From Pseudomonas sp. KNUC1026 (lineage in GTDB: Bacteria > Pseudomonadota > Gammaproteobacteria > Pseudomonadales > Pseudomonadaceae), in NCBI RefSeq assembly GCF_021650705.1, contig NZ_CP087138.1:1364001-1428000 (forward strand): a stretch of 64,000 nt of DNA, given 5' to 3'. Position 1 is the first letter of the stretch. The number at the start of each line of letters is the position of its first letter. Both the position numbers and the translations under genes were made by a program. Under the pieces are notes generated by a model. The model saw nothing but the letters and a program-made list of their open reading frames with translations. It was not told the origin of the DNA and made no database searches. Below, piece after piece: positions 57,691 through 64,000 of the stretch.

Positions 57691-58935
57691 CTACCACACC
57701 ATCCACAGCGCCGCGATCAAGGCCGGGGGCATTACCAGCGCACCGATGCCCAGAAAACGCCAGGCGCCCATGTGCAGGCCTTCACGGCGCAGCGCAGCCA
57801 GCCAGAGCAGGGTGGCCAGCGAGCCGGTGATCGAGAGGTTCGGCCCAAGGTCTACACCGATGGCCAGTGCTGCGACGCTGGTTTCCGGTAGCGGCGCCAG
57901 GTTCGGCAAGGCACCCGCTGCCAGGCCTACTGGCAGGTTATTGGCCAGGTTGCTCGCCAGCGCAGCACCGACCCCGGCCAGCCAGGGTGCCCACTGCGGG
58001 TGCTGTTCGGCCACAGTATGCAGCTGTTGCGCCAGCAGGCTCAGCCAGCCGTCGCGCTGCACCGCCTCCACCAGCACGAACAGTGCCGCCACCAGCGGCA
58101 ACACGCTCCAGCTCACAGCACGCAGTTCGGCCCACGGCGCGCGGCGCTGCACCAGTGCGACCACCAGGGCGGTGCCGGCGCCGGCAAGCAGGGTCGGCAA
58201 ACCCAGCGCCCAGCCTTGCAGCGACACCACTACGAGCCCTACCGCGGTCAGGCTCAAGCCCAGCGCCGCCACCTTGGCCGGCGCTTCCAGCGGCTTTTGT
58301 GCAGGCGCTGCCGCCACGGGTGCCCGCAGGTGCTGGCGCTGAATCAGCCGCAGCACTGCCCAGGTCAGGCCGATGGCTGCCAGCGACGGCAGGCCGAAAC
58401 GTGCCAGCCAACTGGCCAGCGGCGGCATGGCATGGCCGAAGATCACCAGGTTGGCCGGGTTGGAAATGGGCAGCACGAAGCTGGCGGCGTTGGCCACGAA
58501 GGCGCAGATCAACAGGTAAGGCAGCGGCTCCACTTTGGCCTGGCGCGCGGCGGCGTACACCGCCGGCGTCATCACCACCGCCGTGGCGTCGTTGGAGAGG
58601 AACACCGTTACCACTACGGCCACTACATAAAGCAGATCGAACAGCCGTGTGCCGCTGCCGCCTGCCTGGCGCAGCGCCAACGTGGCCAGCCAATCGAACA
58701 GGCCTTGTTCGCGGGCCACTTCAGCGAGCAGCATCATGCCGATCAGGAACAGGTAGACATCCAGGCCTTCACCCACCGCGTGCCAGGCCGCCTGCCACGG
58801 CAGCAGGCCGGCCAGCAGCAGGATCAGCGCGGCTGCGCTGGGCCAGATGAATTCGGGCAGGCGCCAGGGGCGCATCAGCAGGAGGAGGGTGCTGGCCAGG
58901 GAGATGACCAGGGTCAACAGGGCAGGGTTCGGCAT
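57691..58935 (-). CDS. ArsB/SLC13-type anion permease
   Basis: This membrane protein of 414 residues has about eleven hydrophobic helices and belongs to the ion-transporter superfamily. Two repeat motifs are visible: FLSNDATAVVMTPAVYA in the first half and LASNLANNLPVGLAAGA in the second. It also has VLPISNPANLVIFG. These fit arsenite-exporter-like or dicarboxylate permeases. No arsC or arsR lies nearby, so arsenic is not supported by context. I chose ATG 58935; a GTG at 58953 is also possible as neither has a clear ribosome site. Confidence 0.78.
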   Translation of the reverse strand: MPNPALLTLVISLASTLLLLMRPWRLPEFIWPSAAALILLLAGLLPWQAAWHAVGEGLDVYLFLIGMMLLAEVAREQGLFDWLATLALRQAGGSGTRLFDLLYVVAVVVTVFLSNDATAVVMTPAVYAAARQAKVEPLPYLLICAFVANAASFVLPISNPANLVIFGHAMPPLASWLARFGLPSLAAIGLTWAVLRLIQRQHLRAPVAAAPAQKPLEAPAKVAALGLSLTAVGLVVVSLQGWALGLPTLLAGAGTALVVALVQRRAPWAELRAVSWSVLPLVAALFVLVEAVQRDGWLSLLAQQLHTVAEQHPQWAPWLAGVGAALASNLANNLPVGLAAGALPNLAPLPETSVAALAIGVDLGPNLSITGSLATLLWLAALRREGLHMGAWRFLGIGALVMPPALIAALWMVW

Positions 58936-58996
58936 CAAGGCAGTGCGCCACACAGGGGAGGAATGTGGCGCACTGTAGCCTAACGGCGAAGCGGCG

Positions 58997-60103
58997 TCAG
59001 GCGCTGTATATGCAGGCGTCCGCTGCGGCCCAGCGCACCTTCACCGTGTCGCCGGGCTTGAACGGCAGGCCGGTGGCCGACAGCGCGCGCACGGTCAGTT
59101 CCGTGCCACCGGCAGTGACCACCGAACAGGTCTGGCTTTCACCCAGAAACAGCAGCTCGCTGACAGTAGCACTCACCTCGTTCCAGCCCGGCGGCAGCGG
59201 GTTGGTGGCCGCATCCGCCTGGCTCAACGCCAGGGCTTTCTCTGGCCGCACCATCAGGCGCAGCGCATCACCGGTACGGTGCTCGCTGCTCAAGCGCATG
59301 GCCAGGCCCTGGCCCTCGAAACTGGCCGCGCCTTGCCCGGTGGCGGTCACATCAAGGAAGTTGGAGTTGCCCAGGAACGAGGCAACGAAGGCATTGGGCG
59401 GGTCCTGATAGAGCGACACGCCGCTGCCCAGGCCGACGATCTTGCCGTGGCTGAAGATCGCGATGCGCTGCGACAGGCGCATGGCTTCTTCCTGATCGTG
59501 GGTCACGTAGACGATGGTCAGCCCGAGGCGACGGTGCAGCTGGCGCAGCTCGTCCTGCAGGTCTTCGCGCAGTTTTTTGTCCAGTGCGCCCAGCGGTTCG
59601 TCCATCAGCAGGATGCGTGGCTCGTACACCAGCGCCCGGGCAATAGCGACGCGTTGTTGCTGGCCGCCGGACAGTTGCGCCGGGCGGCGGTTGGCGAAGG
59701 CCTCCAGCTGCACCAGGCGCAGCATGGCGTCGACCTTGCGTTCGCGCTCGGCCGCGTCGAGTTTGCGGATGGCCAGCGGGAAGGCGATGTTGTCGCGCAC
59801 CGACAGGTGCGGGAACAGCGAGTAGCGCTGGAACACCATGCCAATGCCGCGCTTGTGCGGCGGTACGTTGACCAGGTCCTTGCCACCGACTTCGATGGCC
59901 CCGGAGCTGGGCGTTTCGAAGCCGGCGAGCATCGACAGCGTGGTGCTTTTGCCCGAGCCGCTGGAGCCGAGGAAGGTAAGGAACTCGCCCTCCTGGATGT
60001 CCAGCGACAGGTTGTCCACGGCCACGAAGTTGCCGTAATGCTTGTTAAGGTTGCGCAGGCTCACCAGGGGCTGGCGCGAAGAGTCTTGGAAGATGGCGTT
60101 CAT
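58997..60103 (-). CDS. Polyamine-type ABC transporter ATP-binding protein (PotA-like)
   Basis: The protein has 368 residues. The NBD has Walker A GSSGSGKSTT, Q-loop FQRYSLFPH, signature LSGGQQQRVAIARAL, Walker B ILLMDEPLGALD and the switch His in VYVTHDQEEAM. A TOBE domain forms the C-terminus (LRLMVRPEKALAL, ATVSELLFLGESQTCSV). AGGAA lies before ATG 60103. It overlaps the upstream permease stop by four bases (ATGA). It is the last gene of a four-gene import operon for putrescine/spermidine or a related compound. Confidence 0.88.
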   Translation of the reverse strand: MNAIFQDSSRQPLVSLRNLNKHYGNFVAVDNLSLDIQEGEFLTFLGSSGSGKSTTLSMLAGFETPSSGAIEVGGKDLVNVPPHKRGIGMVFQRYSLFPHLSVRDNIAFPLAIRKLDAAERERKVDAMLRLVQLEAFANRRPAQLSGGQQQRVAIARALVYEPRILLMDEPLGALDKKLREDLQDELRQLHRRLGLTIVYVTHDQEEAMRLSQRIAIFSHGKIVGLGSGVSLYQDPPNAFVASFLGNSNFLDVTATGQGAASFEGQGLAMRLSSEHRTGDALRLMVRPEKALALSQADAATNPLPPGWNEVSATVSELLFLGESQTCSVVTAGGTELTVRALSATGLPFKPGDTVKVRWAAADACIYSA

Positions 60104-60920
60104 GGCAGTTCCTGAAGTCGAGCTTCGGAGCGCCGGCGCAGGCCGGCAGCAATCAGCATCACCAGCACCGACAGGCCGATCAGCAGCGTCGAGGCGACGG
60201 CGATCACCGGGGTCAGGTCCTGGCGCAAGGTGGTCCACATTTTACCGGCAAGGTCTGCAGGCTGGGGCTGGCCATCATCACGCTCAGCACCACTTCATCC
60301 CAGGAGATCAGAAAGGCGAACAGCGCACCGGCCACCATGCCTGGGCGAATGGCCGGGAAGGTCACTTTCGCCACCGCCTGCCAGCGTGAGCAGCCGCAGA
60401 TCACTGCGGCATCCTCGATGGAGCGGTCGAACAGCTTGAGCGAGTTGATGATCGAGATCACCGTGAAGGGCAGGGCGACGATCACGTGGCTCACCACGAA
60501 AGCGAACAACGTGCCGGTCAGCCCCAGCTTGAGAAACAGCGCATACACCGCCACGGCGATGATCACCAGCGGCACGATCATCGGCAGGGTGAACAGCCCG
60601 TAGAGCAGGTCACGCCCCGGGAACTGGCCGCGCACCAGGGCAAAAGCGGTGGGCAGGCCCAGGGCCACGGCCAACACGGTGGTCAGCACCGCCACCTTCA
60701 GGCTGGAGAGTGCCGCGTCCATCCAGTCGGGGTTGGCGAAAAACTGCCCGTACCATTTGAGCGTCCAGCCCGGTGGCGGGAACACCAGCCACTGGGAGGA
60801 GCCGAACGACAGCAGCACGATGAACACGATCGGCAGCAGCAGGAACAGCGCGATGATCGCCGTAGTGCCGTACAAACCCAGGCGCAGCTTCCGGCCCAGG
60901 GCATTGGGGGTCAACAGCAT
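60100..60920 (-). CDS. ABC transporter permease (PotC-like), frame break
   Basis: This inner-membrane permease of 273 residues (repaired) has six helices. It carries the EAA-type loop SIEDAAVICGCSRWQAVAKVTFPAIRPG. One A is missing from the run at 60240-60243 (TTTT on the plus strand), so LPVK should continue MWTTLRQDLTPVIAVASTLL. The repaired frame ends at TGA 60100-60102, overlapping the ATP-binding gene's ATG. GGGAGGTGA lies just before its own ATG. It pairs with the upstream permease. Confidence 0.88.
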
Positions 60921-60923
60921 GGG

Positions 60924-61844
60924 TCACCTCCCGTGGCTGGAGCCGACCGGGGATTCCGGTTGCAGCTTCAGGTAGCAGTAGAACAGCACCAGGGTAATCA
61001 GGATCAACAAGGCCGCGGCGGCACTCGCCAGGCCCCAATCGAGGAACGATTGCACCTGCTGCACGATGAATTCCGGCAACATCATGTTTTGCGCACCGCC
61101 CAGCAACGCAGGCGTGATGTAGTAACCCAAGGCCATCACGAACACCATCAGCGCCCCGGAGAACAGCCCCGGCCGGCACAGCGGAATGAACACCCGCCAG
61201 AAGTTGGTCCAGGGGCTGGCGCCACAGACGGCACCGGCTTGCAGCACCATCGGGTCGATGGCCTGCATGGTCGCCTGCAGCGGCAGCACGATGAAGGGGA
61301 TCATGATGTAGGTCATGCCGATGGTGACGCCGGTGAGGTTATGCACCAGTTCCAGCGGCTGGCTGATGATGCCCAGCGCCATCAGCGCCTTGTTCACCAC
61401 GCCCGAGGCTTGCAGCAGCACCAGCCACGCATAGCTGCGGGCAAGCAGGCTGGTCCACATCGACAGCAGCACGATATTGAGCAGCCAGCGGCCCCAGCCA
61501 CGCGGCACCAGGGTGATCGCCCAGGCCAATGGAAAGCCCAGCAACACACTGAACACCGTCACCAGCGCAGCTACCGAGAAGGTGTTGAACAGCACACGGG
61601 CGTAGGCCGAGTTGGCGAACAGCTCGGCGTAGTTGTGCAGCCCCGGGGTGGGTTCGAGCACCCCGCGCAGCAGCAGCCCGATCAGCGGGGCGAAGAAGAA
61701 CAGGCCAAGAAACAGCAGCGCCGGCACCAGAATGCGGGCACCGCGCCACGGGCTGCGGGCATGGCTCTGCCCAAGGGCGGCGCCAGAGGCGCCCCCCGAG
61801 GTCAGTGCGTGAGCGCGCGATTGCACTTTCACTTCACCAGCCAT
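60924..61844 (-). CDS. ABC transporter permease (PotB-like)
   Basis: The protein has 306 residues. About 35 polar residues precede the first helix (LVPALLFLGLFFFAPLIGLLL). Six helices and the EAA-type loop QAGAVCGASPWTNFWRVFIPLCRPG are visible. ATG 61844 (MAGEVKVQ) overlaps the binding-protein gene's end by 16 bases; a GTG at 61853 is an alternative. The next permease starts three bases after its stop. The frame is intact. Confidence 0.88.
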   Translation of the reverse strand: MAGEVKVQSRAHALTSGGASGAALGQSHARSPWRGARILVPALLFLGLFFFAPLIGLLLRGVLEPTPGLHNYAELFANSAYARVLFNTFSVAALVTVFSVLLGFPLAWAITLVPRGWGRWLLNIVLLSMWTSLLARSYAWLVLLQASGVVNKALMALGIISQPLELVHNLTGVTIGMTYIMIPFIVLPLQATMQAIDPMVLQAGAVCGASPWTNFWRVFIPLCRPGLFSGALMVFVMALGYYITPALLGGAQNMMLPEFIVQQVQSFLDWGLASAAAALLILITLVLFYCYLKLQPESPVGSSHGR

Positions 61845-62857
61845 TCGTTCCACCGTGCCGCGATCGCAGGGCCGTTCTTGGCCCAGTACGCGTAGTCCAG
61901 AGTGATCTGCTCGTCTTTGTAGGCAGAAGGCTGGCTCTTGGCCAGGGTCGAATCCAGGCGCGCGGTGCTGTCGACGTTGACCGGTGCATACGCCGTGGCG
62001 TTGGCAAAGTCAGCCTGGCCCTTGGCACCGCTGGCGGTCGCCAGGAACTTCATCGCGGCGTCCTTGTTCTTGGCACCTTTGGGCACCACAAGGAAGTCGG
62101 CCATGATCAGGTTCTGCTTCCAGCTCACGCCGACCGGGGCGCCGTCCTGCTGCAGGGCGAACAGGCGGCCGTTCCAGAACTGGCCGAGGCTCGCCTCACC
62201 CGAGGCCAGCAGTTGCTGGGATTGGGCGCCACCGCCCCACCAGACGATGTCCTTCTTGATGGTGTCGAGCTTTTTGAAGGCGCGGTCCAGGTCGAGCGGG
62301 TAGAGCTTGTCCTTCGGCACGCCATCGGCAAGCAGGGCCAGTTCGAGCACGCCGGGGCTCGCCCATTTGTACAGCGCGCGCTTTCCGGGGTATTTGGCGG
62401 TGTCGAACAGCGCGCTCCAGTCCTCGGGCTTGTTGGCGCCGAGCTTGGATTCGTTGTAGCCCAATACGAAGGAGAAGTAGAAAGAACCGACGGCATGGTC
62501 GGAAACGAAGCGGGGGTCGATCTTGCTGCGATCGATGGTGTTGAAGTCGAGCGGCTCGAGCAGGCCTTCACTGGCAGCGCGCAGGGCAAAGTCGGCTTCT
62601 ACGTCGACCACATCCCATTGCACGTTGCCACTTTCGACCATGGCCTTGAGCTTGCCGTAGTCGGTCGGGCCGTCCTGGACCACCTTGATGCCGGTGGCTT
62701 TGGTGAATGGCGTCGCCCAGGCGTCTTTTTGCGCATCCTGGGTGGTACCGCCCCAACTTACGAAATTCAGGGACTGGTCGGCCGCTTGCGCCGCGCCCAT
62801 GCCCATCGCCAGCACGCCGGCGGCCAGGGCCGACATCGCCCACTTGTTGAACACCAT
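61829..62857 (-). CDS. Polyamine-type ABC transporter substrate-binding protein (PotD/PotF-like)
   Basis: This periplasmic binding protein of 342 residues has a signal peptide ending MGMGAAQAA before DQSLNFVSWGGTTQDAQ. Typical blocks are TGIKVVQDGPTDYGKLKAMVESG, VDVEADFALRAASEG, WASPGVLELALLADGV and DYAYWAKNGPAIAARWNEW. It is the first gene of the operon binding protein-permease-permease-ATPase. The fold fits spermidine/putrescine-type ligands, but the ligand-binding residues are not clear enough to choose one. A sigma70-like promoter lies about 150 bases upstream. Confidence 0.88.
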   Translation of the reverse strand: MVFNKWAMSALAAGVLAMGMGAAQAADQSLNFVSWGGTTQDAQKDAWATPFTKATGIKVVQDGPTDYGKLKAMVESGNVQWDVVDVEADFALRAASEGLLEPLDFNTIDRSKIDPRFVSDHAVGSFYFSFVLGYNESKLGANKPEDWSALFDTAKYPGKRALYKWASPGVLELALLADGVPKDKLYPLDLDRAFKKLDTIKKDIVWWGGGAQSQQLLASGEASLGQFWNGRLFALQQDGAPVGVSWKQNLIMADFLVVPKGAKNKDAAMKFLATASGAKGQADFANATAYAPVNVDSTARLDSTLAKSQPSAYKDEQITLDYAYWAKNGPAIAARWNEWLVK

Positions 62858-63000
62858 GTTGTACGCCCTCGCTTTGTTGTGTTTATGCGGGCTTCGCGCC
62901 CGCGTTCTTTCGGGAGCAGTTGGTCCAGGGGACTCAAGAATCGACCTGATCGGGCGCCATTGTTGGTGCGTTTCTGGCAGCGCCCTGATCGCCTACAGTC

Positions 63001-63037
63001 TGGAATGTCATATTATGGTATTCCAAACTTTGTGCAA
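63001..63037 (-). promoter_or_regulatory. Sigma70-like promoter with overlapping palindromic operator for the ABC operon
   Basis: Reading leftward, TTGCAC (63032-63037) and TAATAT (63010-63015) are separated by 16 bases, a good -35/-10 pair. An inverted repeat with arms TGGAAT (63001-63006) and ATTCCA (63020-63025) covers the -10 box; within it TGGTATTCCA (63016-63025) is itself a near-palindrome of the TGG-n4-CCA type seen at GntR-family operators. It lies about 150 bases upstream of the binding-protein ATG, just before the end of the RibBX-like gene. I infer repression of the transporter operon by an unlinked regulator. Confidence 0.55.
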
Positions 63038-63041
63038 GCCC

Positions 63042-64000
63042 TCAGCCGGTGAAAGGGATGTTCTCCACCACCTCCAGATCGTAGCCGGCAAGGCCGGTGT
63101 ACTTGATCGGAGGGCCGAGGTGCCGCAGTTTGCCCACGCCCAGGTCTTGCAGGATCTGCGCGCCGGTGCCCACTTCCGAATAGCTGCGAGTGGCGCCTGG
63201 GGTAAAGCGCTTGGGGGGCTGGGTGAGCTGCGGCACGCGCTCGAGCAATGCCTGAGAGGATTCGTGGTTGGCCAGCACCACGACGACACCATGGCCCTCG
63301 GCGGCCACTTTTTCGAGCGCCGCCCACAGCGTCCAGTTGGCGGGGCCGGTGTATTCAGCGCCGACCAGATCGCGTAATGGGTCGATCACGTGTACCCGAA
63401 CCAGGGTAGGTTGGTCGTGGCGAAGCTGGCCCATCACCATGGCCATGTGTACGCCGCCGGTGAGGCGGTCCTCGTAGCTGATCAAGCGAAACTCGCCGTG
63501 CACGGTGGGCAGGTCACGCTCACCGATCCGCGCGACGGTGTGTTCGTTGGCCAGGCGGTACTGGATGAGGTCGGCGATGCTGCCGATGCGCAGCCCGTGC
63601 TGGCGGGCGAAGGCTTCCAGCTCCGGGCGCCTTGCCATGCTGCCGTCTTCGTTCATTACCTCGACGATGACCGACGCAGGCGTGAGGCCGGCAAGGCGCG
63701 CCAGGTCGCAGCCCGCTTCGGTATGGCCGGCGCGAGTGAGCACACCGCCTTCGCGGGCGCGCACCGGGAAGATATGGCCGGGTTGCACGATGTCATCGGC
63801 ACACGCGTTCGGCGCCACGGCAGCCGCCACAGTGCGGGCTCTGTCAGCGGCGGAAATGCCGGTGGTCACACCGGTGGCGGCCTCGATCGAAACGGTAAAG
63901 GCGGTGGAGAAGCCACTGCCATTGGTGGGGACCATCTGCTCCAGGCCCAGCCGAATGCAGTGCTCGTCGGTGAGGGTGAGGCAGATCAGCCCGCGCGCCT
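63042..64000 (-). CDS. RibBX-like protein: DHBP synthase with degenerate GTP cyclohydrolase II domain (partial)
   Basis: The gene enters from the right edge in frame (ARGLICLTLTDEHCIRLGL) and its start is outside the window; 318 residues are present. The N-terminal part is 3,4-dihydroxy-2-butanone-4-phosphate synthase, with the catalytic blocks PGHIFPVRAREGGVL and RAGHTEAGCDLARLAGL, which makes the four-carbon riboflavin precursor. The C-terminal domain resembles GTP cyclohydrolase II but lacks its zinc cysteines: where C-x10-C-x-C is expected the sequence reads HVIDPLRDLVGAEYTGPANW. It therefore is probably not an active cyclohydrolase. The stop lies just upstream of the ABC-operon promoter. 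Confidence 0.85.
   Translation of the reverse strand, partial: ARGLICLTLTDEHCIRLGLEQMVPTNGSGFSTAFTVSIEAATGVTTGISAADRARTVAAAVAPNACADDIVQPGHIFPVRAREGGVLTRAGHTEAGCDLARLAGLTPASVIVEVMNEDGSMARRPELEAFARQHGLRIGSIADLIQYRLANEHTVARIGERDLPTVHGEFRLISYEDRLTGGVHMAMVMGQLRHDQPTLVRVHVIDPLRDLVGAEYTGPANWTLWAALEKVAAEGHGVVVVLANHESSQALLERVPQLTQPPKRFTPGATRSYSEVGTGAQILQDLGVGKLRHLGPPIKYTGLAGYDLEVVENIPFTG

Noticed and set aside
57691..58935. Arsenite efflux pump ArsB as part of an ars operon
   Set aside because: Only the permease is present. There is no ArsR, ArsC or ArsH, and SLC13-type permeases share the same motifs.
60486..61895. A 469-codon plus-strand open frame full of Gln, His and Arg opposite the ABC permeases
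   Set aside because: Low-complexity composition, no recognisable domain, and the opposite strand encodes two clear permeases with helices and EAA loops.
62887..62903. Hairpin GCGGGC-n5-GCCCGC in the leader of the ABC operon as a terminator or riboswitch
   Set aside because: On the operon strand it is followed by ATAAACAC, not by a T-run, and no riboswitch core could be recognised.

Overview
The window looks like chromosome of a Pseudomonas of the P. putida type. The DNA is GC-rich and the genes are typical of that genus: the MuxABC-OpmB efflux system, the NAGGN osmoprotectant genes, mupP-yciK-ubiG, polyphosphate:AMP phosphotransferase, a RibBX-type riboflavin enzyme, and long palindromic REP-like elements. 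I see no prophage, insertion sequence, CRISPR array, tRNA or rRNA. This reading comes from recognising protein families; no database search was run.

Layout. 1-9.4 kb: the end of an unknown gene, a REP-like palindrome, then the efflux operon muxA-muxB-muxC-opmB. 9.4-13.8 kb: a secreted glycosidase-like protein and DNA polymerase II. 13.8-17.1 kb: a leftward run with a SAM methyltransferase, an AraC-type regulator, an RpiR-type regulator and a single-domain response regulator. 17.3-23.9 kb: a rightward signalling operon (CHASE3-GAF hybrid kinase with three receivers, CheR, CheB, receiver-kinase, receiver). 24-29 kb: yheU and the NAGGN genes (M42 peptidase, ngg, asnO), all leftward. 29.2-36.7 kb: LuxR-type regulator, mnmC, pap, rnz, a small DUF6316-like gene, fumC and a DUF2059 protein. 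36.8-42.2 kb: bolA, exported galM and the arabinose importer araFGH. 42.3-48.5 kb: trhO, a DsbA-like protein, a GGDEF-EAL protein, and a diiron-oxidase-like plus radical SAM pair. 48.5-53.2 kb: yciK, mupP, ubiG, mtaD and mtnA. 53.2-58.9 kb: katG, an S9 peptidase and an anion permease. 58.9-64 kb: a polyamine-type ABC transporter operon with a clear sigma70-like promoter, and a RibBX-like gene cut by the window edge.

The most important caveat is sequence quality. Nineteen ordinary genes each carry one or two single-base frame breaks, about 23 in all. Most are one base missing from a short run of the same base, and protein similarity resumes at once in the next frame. The density and pattern point to uncorrected indel errors, not to decay. 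I therefore give each of these genes its full repaired span and state where the frame breaks. An apparent MuxC-OpmB fusion of about 1514 residues is one product of these errors.

The best candidate for undescribed biology is the pair at 46495-48532. One gene encodes a haem-oxygenase-fold protein with a complete set of candidate diiron ligands. The other encodes a radical SAM enzyme with a SPASM-like cysteine tail. Their substrate cannot be read from the sequence.
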